DNA of 48,682 nucleotides from Devosia elaeis (GCF_001650025.1 NZ_LVVY01000100.1:1-48682); one strand, 5' to 3'. Shown: positions 16,851 through 25,446, counted from the stretch's first letter. Notes: generated by a model from the letters alone, not told the origin. Translations and numbers: made by a program.

Positions 16851-18773
16851 TCAGATGATAACCTGAGTGCCGATCTCCACCACCCGCCCCGTGGGGATAT
16901 GGAAATATTCGGTGGCGTCGCTGGCATTGCGGGCCAGGCGGATGAAAAGCCTGTCCTGCCAGAACCTTAACAGGCCCGTCTTCTGCCCGAGCTTCAGCGA
17001 GCGCCGCGACAGGAAGAAGGAGGTCGACATGATGTCGAACTTCCACCCCAGCTTGCGCGCCAATGCCAAGGCCTTGGGAATATTGGGACTTTCCATGAAC
17101 CCGAAGGTCACCACCACCCGGAAGAACAGCTCGTTATAGGCATCGATCGTCACCTTCTCATCGTCCGGCACCCGCGGCGATGTCGAAGTCCGCACCGTCA
17201 GGATGACGTTCTGCTCGTGTAACACCTTGTAATGTTTGAGAGAATGCAGCAGCGCGGTCGGGGCACCCTCCACATCCGAAGTCAGGAAAATCGCCGTTCC
17301 CGGCACGGTATTCGGCTTCTTCTTGGCCAGGTTATTGACCAGGAATTCCAGCGGCACCTCATCCCGTCGCGTCTTCTCCGACAGCCGCCGCCGCCCCGCC
17401 ATCCAGCTCCACATCACGGTCGCCACCACCAGCGCAACCACCGCGGGAACCCAGCCGCCCTGGAACAGCTTGGCCGCATTGGCGGCGAAGAATGCGCCAT
17501 CGATGACCAGGAAAACCAGTCCGAAGGCCAGAACCGCCGCCGGATGCCACTTCCAGTTCCGCCACATCACCACCACCAGCAACGCCAGCGTGACGATCAT
17601 CACCCCGGACACCGCGATCCCGTAAGCGTTTGAAAGCGAAGCGGAACTCCCGAACGCGGCAACCAGGACCAGCACGCCAAGCATCAGCATCGTGTTGATC
17701 TGCGGCATATAAATCTGCCCGCTCTGCGTCGCCGAAGTGTGTTGCACCACCATGCGCGGCAGCATGTTCAGGGCGATGGCCTGCTGGGTCAGGCTATAGG
17801 TGCCGGTAATGACCGCCTGGCTGGCGATGATCGTCGCCATGGTCGCCAGGATCACGAAAGGCAGAAGCGCCCATTCCGGCTGCATCTGGAAAAAAGGGCT
17901 GGCCACATTCTCGATGCCGACCGACAGCACGAAGGCGCCCTGCCCGAAATAATTGAGCAGCAGGCAGGGAAAAACCAGCGCGAACCACGCCAGCACGATC
18001 GGCTTGCGCCCGAAATGGCCCAGGTCCACGTAAAGCGCCTCGGCGCCGGTAACCGCCAGGAAAATGGCCCCCATGACCACAAAGGCGATGCCGAAATGGG
18101 TGAACAGAAAACCCAATCCCAGAAAGGGGTTAAGGGCGGCAAGCACCGCCGGATAGGCGATGATGTGAACGAGGCCCGAAAAGCCCAGGACCAGGAACCA
18201 CAGGGCCGTGATGGGCCCGAAGACGATGGAAACCTTGGCCGTGCCGAAGCGCTGCACGGCAAAGACGCCGATGATGATCAGCATGGTGATCGGCACCACC
18301 CAGCGGGTCATGCCCGGCGCCACCAGTTCCACGCCTTCCACCGCCGAAAGCACTGAAATTGCCGGGGTCAGCAGCGCATCGCCATAGAACATGGCCGCGC
18401 CCACCACGCCCAGCACGGTGATCCAGATCGGCGGATTGGTGAAGGTCTTGCGCGCCAGCGCCATCAGGCTCAGCGTGCCGCCCTCCCCGTTATTGTCGGC
18501 CCGGGTGACGAAGAACACATATTTCACCGCCACGGTCAGCGTCAGCGCCCAGACGATGAGCGAGAGCAGCCCGAGAATCTCGATATCGCTCGACGCCGCG
18601 CCGGGCCGCACATGCGTCGCCTGCCGGAAGGCATAGATCGGGCTGGTGCCGATATCCCCATAGACGACACCGATCGCGCCCAGGGTCAGGAGGGGCAAAC
18701 TGCTTTTGTCGTGGCTGGCCTGGGAGGTCGCTACGTCGCCGGCCTGCTGGTCGGCTTTATCCGTATGCGTCAT
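16851..18773 (-). CDS. kup: KUP family potassium transporter
   Basis: A 640-residue low-affinity K+:H+ symporter of the inner membrane. The N-terminal signature LLTLGAIGVVYGDIGTSPIYAF is diagnostic, followed by about 12 membrane segments (for example AMFYGDALLTPAISVLSAVEG and GTYSLTQQAIALNMLPRM) and a C-terminal cytoplasmic domain of about 150 residues (GTAIFLTSDVEGAPTALLHSL). The start MTHTDKADQQAG is chosen at 18773. The frame stays open further upstream, but that stretch is out-of-phase sequence of the FMN reductase gene. It lies downstream of that gene, separated by a terminator-like hairpin. Confidence 0.95.
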   Translation of the reverse strand: MTHTDKADQQAGDVATSQASHDKSSLPLLTLGAIGVVYGDIGTSPIYAFRQATHVRPGAASSDIEILGLLSLIVWALTLTVAVKYVFFVTRADNNGEGGTLSLMALARKTFTNPPIWITVLGVVGAAMFYGDALLTPAISVLSAVEGVELVAPGMTRWVVPITMLIIIGVFAVQRFGTAKVSIVFGPITALWFLVLGFSGLVHIIAYPAVLAALNPFLGLGFLFTHFGIAFVVMGAIFLAVTGAEALYVDLGHFGRKPIVLAWFALVFPCLLLNYFGQGAFVLSVGIENVASPFFQMQPEWALLPFVILATMATIIASQAVITGTYSLTQQAIALNMLPRMVVQHTSATQSGQIYMPQINTMLMLGVLVLVAAFGSSASLSNAYGIAVSGVMIVTLALLVVVMWRNWKWHPAAVLAFGLVFLVIDGAFFAANAAKLFQGGWVPAVVALVVATVMWSWMAGRRRLSEKTRRDEVPLEFLVNNLAKKKPNTVPGTAIFLTSDVEGAPTALLHSLKHYKVLHEQNVILTVRTSTSPRVPDDEKVTIDAYNELFFRVVVTFGFMESPNIPKALALARKLGWKFDIMSTSFFLSRRSLKLGQKTGLLRFWQDRLFIRLARNASDATEYFHIPTGRVVEIGTQVII

Positions 18774-18871
18774 GAGCTTTGGGGCTCTCGCTGTTTCAGG
18801 GCGGGCGCCGCTATACACCCGCCGCCCGACACACACAACACCCACCATGACGATTGGTTCAGAAACCAGCA

Positions 18872-18901
18872 GGGGCCGCTCCTTACGGAACGGCCCCTGC
18901 C
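18872..18901 (-). terminator. GC hairpin after FMN reductase gene
   Basis: A 9-bp stem CAGGGGCCG / CGGCCCCTG with a 12-base loop on the minus strand lies 35 bases after the FMN reductase stop. It separates that gene from kup. No long T-run follows. Confidence 0.5.
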
Positions 18902-18936
18902 AGGTAAGCGGAGACTTGGAGGTCTTCGCGATGCGA

Positions 18937-19548
18937 TTATTCGGCGGCCTTGGCGACAGCCTCGTTTTCGCGGGCGGCCTTGGCGGCCTCGCCCCACCAG
19001 ACCAGCTGGTCCAGCATGTCATTGGCGGAATTGCCGATCGCGCCTTCGATATCGGCCAGCGTCTTGGTGCCGCCGTAGCCGGGATGCACCGACATGAAAT
19101 CGGCGCCGGCGATATGGACGGCCGAGCGGGTGGAGACCATCTGCAGCTCCACGCCGATGGTGCGCAGGTTTTCGATGGCGCGGGCACCGCCCACCGAGCC
19201 ATAGCCCACGGCGCCGAAGGCCTTCTTGTTCCAGTTGGTATAGGCCTGATCGATGGCGTTCTTCAGCGCGCCGGTGATGGCGCGGTTATATTCGGCGACG
19301 ACGAAGATATAGCCGTCATATTCGGAAACCTTGTTCTGCCAGCGCACGGCTTCCGCATTCTGGCTCGGCGCCCAGGCGTTGGAGGCCACTTCATCGAAGA
19401 ACGGGAGATTGAAATCGCGCAGATCAACGATCTCGGCATCGATCTCGGGGCGTTCATTCGCCCGGTCCAGGATCCACTTTGCGGGGATTTCGCCGAAGCG
19501 GCTCGGACGGGTGGAGGAGATGATAACGGCAATCTTGAGCTTGGACAT
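18937..19548 (-). CDS. NADPH-dependent FMN reductase family protein
   Basis: A 203-residue flavodoxin-fold reductase. The FMN-phosphate loop is SSTRPSRFGEIPAKWI at residues 11-26, and the VVAEYNRAITGALKNAIDQ motif is typical of the family (chromate, quinone or azo reductases and SsuE-like proteins). GAVGYGSVGGARAIENLR forms the next flavin contact. The C-terminal tail is Ala/Glu-rich. The substrate is probably a quinone or free flavin, not decidable here. AAGGAGGG precedes the ATG. The upstream spacer carries GTAAC and TTACAT elements that may be an operator. Confidence 0.9.
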   Translation of the reverse strand: MSKLKIAVIISSTRPSRFGEIPAKWILDRANERPEIDAEIVDLRDFNLPFFDEVASNAWAPSQNAEAVRWQNKVSEYDGYIFVVAEYNRAITGALKNAIDQAYTNWNKKAFGAVGYGSVGGARAIENLRTIGVELQMVSTRSAVHIAGADFMSVHPGYGGTKTLADIEGAIGNSANDMLDQLVWWGEAAKAARENEAVAKAAE

Positions 19549-19657
19549 TGTGGTGCCCTCCTTAGTAACAAAACGTAACTGAGGCGATATATGTGCCTGT
19601 GGTCGAAATGCTCAAGAAGGCACCTTCCTGTCATCCGGGGACACCAAGGTGCCCCGG

Positions 19658-19684
19658 TTACATCCATGTAAGTATTTGTTACAA
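19658..19684. promoter_or_regulatory. Possible operator upstream of FMN reductase
   Basis: The spacer contains TTACATCCATGTAA, a 6-bp inverted repeat, followed after seven bases by GTTAC. Two more GTAAC direct repeats lie at about 19565-19580. A redox- or quinone-sensing regulator is conceivable, but none is encoded nearby. The rest of the 19549-19789 spacer shows nothing I can name. Confidence 0.3.
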
Positions 19685-19789
19685 AAGGCTTTGCGCCGAA
19701 TCGGCGGCAGCAGTGCCGCTGCCAGGCCATGATCGGTGCGCCCGAGCAAACGCATTGTTCTTCGGGCGTGAACGACGCAAGCCGGCGCC

Positions 19790-20533
19790 TTAGGCGGAGA
19801 GCACCGTGATATAGCGCCGAGTCGCCTCGGCGAACCCCATGAGCAAGGCATCGGCGGTGAGGCCATGCCCGATGGAAACCTCCGCTATTCCCGGAACGGC
19901 GGCCTGGAACGCCGGCAGATTGTCCAGCGTCAGATCATGCCCGGCATTGACGCCAAGCCCTTGGGCCAGCGCCGCACGGCAGGTTTCGGCCAGGGTCGTC
20001 AGTTCACGTTCGGCCTGGTCGGCATCGTCGTAGCAGGCGCCATAGGGGCCGGTGAACAATTCCACCCGGTCCGCCCCTGTGGCCCTGGCCGCGCCCACGC
20101 CATCCTCGCCCGCATCCGGGTCGCAGAACAAAGAGATTCGCCGGTCGGGGCGCTTCAGCCGCTGCACGACCGAGGTGAGGAAATTGCCCTTGCCGGTAAA
20201 ATCCCAGCCATGATCGGAGGTCGCCTGGGCCGGATCGTCCGGCACCAGCGTCACCTGCTGCGGATTCACCGTCTCGATCAGCGCCAGAAAATCCGCGCTG
20301 GGATAACCCTCGATATTGAATTCGGCCTTGGGATAGTCTTCCCGCAGCATGGCGGAAAGCGCGAAAACGTCGGTCCGCCGGATATGCCGCTCGTCCGGCC
20401 GGGGATGCACGGTGATGCCGCTGGCGCCGGCATCCAGCACCACGCGGGCAATTCCCGTCACGCTGGGCCAGGGCAGGTCGCGCCGGTTGCGGAGCTGGGC
20501 GACGGCGTTGAGATTGACGGAAAGAAGGGTCAT
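19790..20533 (-). CDS. pdxJ: Pyridoxine 5'-phosphate synthase
   Basis: A 247-residue TIM-barrel enzyme that joins 3-amino-2-oxopropyl phosphate and deoxyxylulose 5-phosphate to give pyridoxine 5'-phosphate. Typical blocks are [96 protein letters not shown] and [13 protein letters not shown]. The ATG at 20531-20533 (MTLLSVNL) is chosen; an in-frame start seven codons upstream adds a non-conserved stub. The cofactor made here is needed by the PLP enzyme at 5175. It is not in an evident operon. Confidence 0.96.
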   Translation of the reverse strand: MTLLSVNLNAVAQLRNRRDLPWPSVTGIARVVLDAGASGITVHPRPDERHIRRTDVFALSAMLREDYPKAEFNIEGYPSADFLALIETVNPQQVTLVPDDPAQATSDHGWDFTGKGNFLTSVVQRLKRPDRRISLFCDPDAGEDGVGAARATGADRVELFTGPYGACYDDADQAERELTTLAETCRAALAQGLGVNAGHDLTLDNLPAFQAAVPGIAEVSIGHGLTADALLMGFAEATRRYITVLSA

Positions 20534-20622
20534 GGCAGGACTCGAACTATTCAAGCCCTGCCATACACCAGACTTGGCGCGCAGCCCAATCGAACCTTGT
20601 GATGAGTCCGATCAGCGCCGCC

Positions 20623-21177
20623 TTACATCCCTTCAGGTCCCCGCCCGATCGCGGCAAGGCCCGTCCGCACCACTTCCACCAGCCCCAGCGGCGCCATCAG
20701 CGCGATGAAGCTGTCGACCTTTTCAGGCTTGCCGGTCACCTCGAACACGAAGCTCTCGACCGTCGCATCCACGATATGCGCGCGGAAAGCGTCGGCCAGC
20801 CGCAGGGTTTCGGCGCGATGCTCGCCCGACCCCTTGACCTTGATGAGCGCCAGTTCCCGCTCCAGATAGGCGCCTTCCGCGGTCAGGTCGTGCACCTTGT
20901 GCACCGGAACCAGGCGCTCGAGCTGGGTCTTGATCTGCACCAGCACCTTGGGCGTGGCGACCACGACGACGGTGATGCGACTAAGTCGCTTGTCGTGTTC
21001 GGTCTCGCTGACGGTCAGGCTTTCGATATTGTAGCCCCGGGCCGAAAACAGCCCGACCACCCGGGCGAGGATACCCGGTTCGTTGTCGACCAGCACCGAA
21101 AGCGTATGCCGCTCGGTCTGCTGGGTTTCCTGGGTGAGAAAATAGGCCGAACCGGTCGGCTGCAAATGTGCGTTCAT
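20623..21177 (-). CDS. ilvN: Acetolactate synthase small (regulatory) subunit
   Basis: A 184-residue regulatory subunit of acetohydroxyacid synthase, named ilvH in some genomes. The N-terminal ACT domain reads HTLSVLVDNEPGILARVVGLFSARGYNIESLTVSETE, the valine-binding part. A second ACT-like domain follows from about residue 95 (ALIKVKGSG... to EVTGKPEKVDSFIALMAPLGLVEVVRTG). It restores full activity and valine feedback to the catalytic subunit. It lies 89 bases downstream of ilvB on the same strand and is surely co-transcribed from the ilvB attenuator. The spacer contains a short GCAGGCCGG repeat. Confidence 0.96.
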   Translation of the reverse strand: MNAHLQPTGSAYFLTQETQQTERHTLSVLVDNEPGILARVVGLFSARGYNIESLTVSETEHDKRLSRITVVVVATPKVLVQIKTQLERLVPVHKVHDLTAEGAYLERELALIKVKGSGEHRAETLRLADAFRAHIVDATVESFVFEVTGKPEKVDSFIALMAPLGLVEVVRTGLAAIGRGPEGM

Positions 21178-21266
21178 TTTTTTGTCCTCAAGCCTTTAGC
21201 AAATTGCCTCAGCCACCTCGGCGTCATTCCGGCGCAGGCCGGGGCGACAGGGTGATGTGGCAGCAA

Positions 21267-23036
21267 TCACACCAAGGCCCGCCCTTTCTCGTCGATGATG
21301 TCGCCGATATCGGCCGTATCGGGCAGGATGATTTCGTTGTGCGGCTTGCCCGAGGGGATCATGGGCAGGCAGTTCTCGTCCTTTTCGACCAGCACGTCGA
21401 ACAGCACCGGGCCGTCATAATCGATCATCTCGGCAATGGCCGCATCGAGGTCGGCCGGCGTGTCGCACTTGATGCCCTTGGCCCCATAGGCCTCGGCCAA
21501 CTTGACGAAATCGGGCAGCGATTCCGAATAGGAATGCGCGTAGCGCGAGCCGTGCAACAGGTCCTGCCACTGGCGCACCATGCCCATGCGTTCATTGTTG
21601 AGGATGAACACCTTGATCGGCAGGCGATATTGCACCGCGGTCGAGAGCTCCTGCATCGTCATCTGCACCGAGGCTTCCCCGGCAATGTCGATCACCAGCG
21701 CATCGGGGTGGGCGACCTGCACGCCGACGGCGGCCGGCAGCCCGTAGCCCATCGTGCCCAGGCCACCCGAGGTCATCCAATGGTTCGGCTTGTCGAAATG
21801 GAAGTGCTGGGCGGCCCACATCTGGTGCTGCCCGACCTCGGTGGTGATGTACACGTCCTTGGATTGCGCCTTCGTCGCTTCGTAAAGGCGCTGGATTGCC
21901 CATTGCGGCTTGATGATAGTGTCGGAATTCTTGAAGTTGAGCGAGCCGACGGCGCGCCATTTTTCGATCTGCTTCCACCACGGCGCGATGGCCTCGGTGC
22001 GCGGCTGATTGGTACGGCTGCGCCAGATGCGGATCATCTCTTCCAGCACGCGGTTGCAGTCGCCCACGATCGGCACGTCGACCCGGATGATCTTGTTGAT
22101 CGAGCTCGGATCGATATCGACATGAATCTTGCGGCTATTGGGCGAGAAGGCATCGATCCGCCCGGTGATGCGGTCGTCGAAGCGGGCGCCGATATTGATC
22201 ATGACGTCGCAATCATGCATCGCCATATTCGCTTCGTAGGTGCCGTGCATGCCCAGCATGCCCATCCATTGCGGTTCCGATGCCGGATAGGCGCCCAGGC
22301 CCATCAGCGTCGACGTCACAGGGAAACCGGTGAGTTCGGCCAGTTCGCGCAGGTTTTCCGAAGCCTCGGGGCCTGCATTGATGACGCCGCCACCCGTGTA
22401 GAAGATCGGCCGCTCCGCCTTCAGCATCAGGTCCACCGCTGCTTCGATGGCCGCCAGATCGCCATCCATCTTGGGGCGATAGGATTGATGCCTCAGCGTT
22501 TCCGTTTCCGGCTTGTAATAATCGCCGACGGCAAACTGCACATCCTTGGGAATGTCGATGACGACGGGGCCCGGGCGGCCGGTCGTGGCGATATGGAAGG
22601 CCTCATGCAGCACACGCGGCAGGTCGGCGACGTTCTTGACCAGGTAATTGTGCTTGGTGCAGGAGCGGGTGATGCCGACCGTATCGCATTCCTGGAAGCC
22701 GTCGGTCCCGATCAGCGTGGTCGGCACCTGCGCGGTGATGCAAACCAGCGGGATCGAATCCATCAGCGCGTCGGTCAGGCCGGTCACCGCATTGGTGGCG
22801 CCAGGGCCCGAGGTCACCAGGACCACGCCGGGCTTGCCGGTGGAGCGGGCATAGCCCTCGGCCATATGCGTCGCGCCCTGCTCATGCCGCACCAGGATGT
22901 GCTTGACGAAATCCTGCTGGAACATGGCGTCGTAGATCGGCAGAGCCGCCCCGCCGGGATAGCCGAAGATATGTTCGACTCCCTGGTCGGTCAGCGCCTG
23001 GATCACCATTTCCGCGCCGGTCATTTTCTCGGCCAT
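21267..23036 (-). CDS. ilvB: Acetolactate synthase large (catalytic) subunit
   Basis: A 589-residue ThDP- and FAD-dependent enzyme that makes acetolactate or acetohydroxybutyrate. It begins with MTGAEMVIQALTDQGVEHIFGYPGG, the catalytic glutamate lies in VRHEQGATHMAEGYAR, and VLVTSGPGATNAVTGL and the FAD-binding middle domain follow. The C-terminal ThDP domain has SGGLGTMGYGLPAAVG, then IAGEASVQMTMQELSTAVQYRLP and NNERMGMVRQWQ. The metal-binding motif reads GEAS where the classical form is GDxS. The promoter, leader peptide and terminator upstream show attenuation control. ilvN follows. Confidence 0.97.
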   Translation of the reverse strand: MAEKMTGAEMVIQALTDQGVEHIFGYPGGAALPIYDAMFQQDFVKHILVRHEQGATHMAEGYARSTGKPGVVLVTSGPGATNAVTGLTDALMDSIPLVCITAQVPTTLIGTDGFQECDTVGITRSCTKHNYLVKNVADLPRVLHEAFHIATTGRPGPVVIDIPKDVQFAVGDYYKPETETLRHQSYRPKMDGDLAAIEAAVDLMLKAERPIFYTGGGVINAGPEASENLRELAELTGFPVTSTLMGLGAYPASEPQWMGMLGMHGTYEANMAMHDCDVMINIGARFDDRITGRIDAFSPNSRKIHVDIDPSSINKIIRVDVPIVGDCNRVLEEMIRIWRSRTNQPRTEAIAPWWKQIEKWRAVGSLNFKNSDTIIKPQWAIQRLYEATKAQSKDVYITTEVGQHQMWAAQHFHFDKPNHWMTSGGLGTMGYGLPAAVGVQVAHPDALVIDIAGEASVQMTMQELSTAVQYRLPIKVFILNNERMGMVRQWQDLLHGSRYAHSYSESLPDFVKLAEAYGAKGIKCDTPADLDAAIAEMIDYDGPVLFDVLVEKDENCLPMIPSGKPHNEIILPDTADIGDIIDEKGRALV

Positions 23037-23119
23037 TGTCAGCCCTTCCTAAAACTTTTGCCCCTGCAGGAGCCTTGTTCGTCGTTCCGCCTCTCCCCGC
23101 GCGGCGGAAAAAAGGCAAT

Positions 23120-23141
23120 AAAAAAGGCCCCGTTCGGGACC
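23120..23141 (-). terminator. ilvB attenuator terminator
   Basis: On the minus strand, GGTCCC GAAC GGGGCC forms a 6-bp stem (one G-U pair) followed directly by TTTTTT, with a second T-run after ATTGCC. It lies 33 bases after the leader-peptide stop and 84 bases before the ilvB ATG, exactly where an attenuator is expected. Confidence 0.85.
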
Positions 23142-23173
23142 TGTTTTCGGCGCACCAGCTATCGCGCGGGGTT

Positions 23174-23224
23174 TTACCCCACGTTGCCGATGCGCCCGCA
23201 TACTACGAGAATGAGTGCCCGCAC
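23174..23224 (-). CDS. ilvB leader peptide
   Basis: A 16-codon ORF reading (M)RALILVVCGRIGNVG with a GTG start. The central Leu-Ile-Leu-Val-Val is made of CTC ATT CTC GTA GTA, and one more Ile and one more Val follow. GGAG lies seven bases before the GTG. A GGGGTAAAACCCC hairpin overlaps its stop codon. The codons for the three end products of the pathway, placed between a promoter and a terminator hairpin, are the classic design of ilv attenuation. The in-frame ATG 10 codons upstream lies inside the likely -10 region and cannot be the start if that promoter is right. Confidence 0.8.
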   Translation of the reverse strand: MRALILVVCGRIGNVG

Positions 23225-23254
23225 AGGACCGCTCCAAAATTCTAGACGCGGCAT

Positions 23255-23283
23255 TGATAAGAGCAATGCGGCGGACGAGTCAA
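23255..23283 (-). promoter_or_regulatory. Promoter of the ilvB leader
   Basis: TTGACT and TTATCA are spaced by 17 bases on the minus strand. Initiation about seven bases on (near 23248) would leave a short 5' end before the leader-peptide ribosome binding site at 23232-23235. The placement supports the attenuator model. Confidence 0.65.
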
Positions 23284-23402
23284 GCCAATGCAGCCATCCG
23301 CGGCCGGCGCCGTTCCCCAACAGATGGGGACAGCGCCATTCCAGCGCGAATTAAGGGATTGCAGGGCGGGCAAGGGATGCTAAAGCCCAGCCAACGCCAT
23401 TT

Positions 23403-23420
23403 ATGACAGTTTGATGACAT
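23403..23420. promoter_or_regulatory. Pho box overlapping the pit start codon
   Basis: ATGACAG TTTG ATGACAT is a 7+4+7 direct repeat; its complement ATGTCAT CAAA CTGTCAT matches the PhoB-box half-site CTGTCAT. It covers the first two bases of the pit ATG (23419). A PhoB dimer bound here would block rather than activate transcription or loading. Negative PhoB control of pit is known in Sinorhizobium meliloti (orfA-pit). Confidence 0.65.
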
Positions 23421-24915
23421 GAGCAAAAGCGCGCTGGACAAGGACTTGCAGCGGGTCTCCGGCCTCGAGACCGCGACCCACGACCTGGGCCGCATGCTGG
23501 CCGCACCGGGCATCGCGCTCGTCTTCCTGCTGGTCGCTGCGCTCTGGGCCAGCTTCGCCGTCGAACAGGGGCCTTCGACCTATATCGTCGTCATCGGCGC
23601 CGCCATTGCCGGATACATGGCGCTCAATGTCGGCGCCAACGACGTCGCCAACAATATGGGGCCCGCCGTGGGCTCGCGCGCCCTCACCATGGTCGGCGCC
23701 CTGGTCATCGCTGCCATATTCGAGGCGGCCGGCGCCCTGCTGGCCGGCGGCGACGTGGTCAATACCGTCGCCCGGGACCTGCTTCTGGCCCCCGAGATCG
23801 AGCCCACCAGGTTCATTCTCGTCATGATGGCGGCCTTGCTGGCCTCGGCGCTCTGGGTGAACCTCGCCACCTATATCGGCGCCCCGGTTTCGACCACCCA
23901 TGCCGTGGTCGGGGGCGTGGTCGGCTCCGGCATCGCCTCGGCCGGCTTTGCGGTGGTCAACTGGCCGATGATCGGCGCCATCGCCACCAGTTGGGTGATT
24001 TCCCCGGTCCTGGGCGGTATTTTTGCCGCCGCTTTCCTGCTCGTCATCCAGGCCACCATCACCAATCGGCTGGACAAGATTTCCGCCGCCCGCCTCTGGG
24101 TACCGATTTTCGTGGCCGCCATGACCGGCATCTTCGCCATGTATCTGGCGACCAAAGGACTAAGCCGCATCTGGAAGCCGGACATGGTCACCACGGCGCT
24201 GCTCGGCGTCGTCTTTGCCGGCCTTGGATGGTTCCTCGCCATGCCCTGGGTACGGTCGCAGTCGCGGCACCTGGAAAACCGCAAGAAACATGTGGCCACC
24301 CTGTTCCGCCTGCCCCTGATCGTGGCCGCGGCGCTGCTGTCCTTCGCCCATGGCGCCAATGACGTCGCCAATGCCATCGGCCCCTTCGCTGCCATCGTCA
24401 CGGCCGTGCAGACCGGCCATGGCGAAGTCGCCAATATCTCCCTGCCCTTCTGGGTCCTGGCCATCGGCGCCATCGGCATTTCGCTCGGCCTGGCCCTGTT
24501 CGGGCCGCGCCTCATCCGCACCGTCGGCGAGCAGATCACCAAGCTCAACGAAATCCGTGCCTATTGCGCCGCGCTTTCCGCCGCCATCACCGTGCTCGTC
24601 GCCTCGGCGCTCGGCATGCCCGTCTCATCCACCCATATCGCGGTGGGTGCCGTCTTCGGCGTCGGTTTCCTGCGTGAATACATGTCCCGCCGCGAAGCCC
24701 ATGGCAGCGCTGTTCCGGTCAATGCGCGCTTCGTCGATGCCAGCCAGCTCAATGCCACGCCCGAAGACGCGCTGGCCAATGCCCGGCAGGTGGAAAGCCG
24801 CCTGCTGGTCCGCCGCCAGCATGTCTACAGCATCTTCGCGGCCTGGGTAGTGACCGTGCCGGCCTCGGCCATATTGTCCGGCCTGCTCTATCTGGGCCTT
24901 GATCTGATCATCTAG
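23419..24915 (+). CDS. pit: Low-affinity inorganic phosphate transporter, PiT family
   Basis: A 498-residue inner-membrane transporter of metal-phosphate with H+. The two family signature repeats are present: GANDVANNMGPAVGSRAL near residue 74 and GANDVANAIGPFAAIV near residue 314. Both are followed by PVSTTHAVVGG-like and PVSSTHIAVGA blocks. About 10-12 membrane segments are visible. The N-terminus (SKSALDKDLQRVSGLETATHDLG) is a cytoplasmic extension common in alphaproteobacterial members. No ribosome binding site is clear, and a Pho box overlaps the ATG. No phoU-like or DUF47 (orfA) gene is adjacent. It overlaps the convergent Nudix gene by eight bases. Confidence 0.94.
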   Translation: MSKSALDKDLQRVSGLETATHDLGRMLAAPGIALVFLLVAALWASFAVEQGPSTYIVVIGAAIAGYMALNVGANDVANNMGPAVGSRALTMVGALVIAAIFEAAGALLAGGDVVNTVARDLLLAPEIEPTRFILVMMAALLASALWVNLATYIGAPVSTTHAVVGGVVGSGIASAGFAVVNWPMIGAIATSWVISPVLGGIFAAAFLLVIQATITNRLDKISAARLWVPIFVAAMTGIFAMYLATKGLSRIWKPDMVTTALLGVVFAGLGWFLAMPWVRSQSRHLENRKKHVATLFRLPLIVAAALLSFAHGANDVANAIGPFAAIVTAVQTGHGEVANISLPFWVLAIGAIGISLGLALFGPRLIRTVGEQITKLNEIRAYCAALSAAITVLVASALGMPVSSTHIAVGAVFGVGFLREYMSRREAHGSAVPVNARFVDASQLNATPEDALANARQVESRLLVRRQHVYSIFAAWVVTVPASAILSGLLYLGLDLII

Positions 24916-25375
24916 CCTTATCGACATGGCGCGCATGCAATTGCGCCGCCAGCCGCGCCAGCGAACGATCGGCGAGAAGCCGCCGTGCTTCGGGCAAGGT
25001 CGCCCAATGGCGCAGCCGCTGCTGGTCCTCGCGCCAGGAATCATGCTGCTGGGTGACCAGGAGCGGATAGAGATCGACATCGACCAGTACCGTTCCGTCA
25101 TTGCCGATGCTGGCTCGGTAGCTGCCCACCGGCACCTGCTCGATCTCGCCGGAGACGCCGGCTTCCTCCAGCGCCTCGTTCGCCGCGCTGTCCCAGGGCG
25201 TATAGCCGGGCTCGATGGCGCCCTTGGGGAAAATCCATTTGCCGCTGCGCCGCGAGGTGATGAGCAGGAAGGTCATGCGACCATCGACCAGCGCATAGGG
25301 CAAGGCGCCCGCCTGCCGCAGACCGTCGGGGGTCTCCACCTTGGGGCTCCAGTTCTTGAGAAATTCGCGCATCAT
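24908..25375 (-). CDS. Nudix hydrolase
   Basis: A 155-residue Nudix protein starting MMREFLKNWSPKVETPDGL. The Nudix region is PKGAIEPGYTPWDSAANEALEEAGV. It keeps the EALEEAG core that binds metal, but the canonical Arg before the first Glu is Asn and the early Glu is Tyr. This resembles an alphaproteobacterial branch near diphosphoinositol/NTP pyrophosphohydrolases rather than MutT. The substrate is unknown. It sits directly downstream of cspA on the same strand, separated by a terminator, and converges with pit, overlapping it by eight bases. The frame stays open upstream without a ribosome binding site. Confidence 0.85.
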   Translation of the reverse strand: MMREFLKNWSPKVETPDGLRQAGALPYALVDGRMTFLLITSRRSGKWIFPKGAIEPGYTPWDSAANEALEEAGVSGEIEQVPVGSYRASIGNDGTVLVDVDLYPLLVTQQHDSWREDQQRLRHWATLPEARRLLADRSLARLAAQLHARHVDKAR

Positions 25376-25446
25376 GTCACCGCAGGGTCGTCGTTCGACC
25401 GCCGTGTGGCATAGCCGCACCGCAAGAGTCCACAGCCACAACGAGA

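Noticed and set aside
23049-23237. A 62-codon minus-strand frame between the ilvB promoter and ilvB
   Set aside because: It runs through the terminator hairpin and is Arg/Gly-rich. The short Leu-Ile-Leu-Val-Val frame fits the attenuator better.
21168-23354. A 728-codon open frame on the plus strand opposite ilvB
   Set aside because: It is antisense to a clear ilvB gene, is His/Arg-rich without domains, and is the usual long antisense frame of GC-rich DNA.
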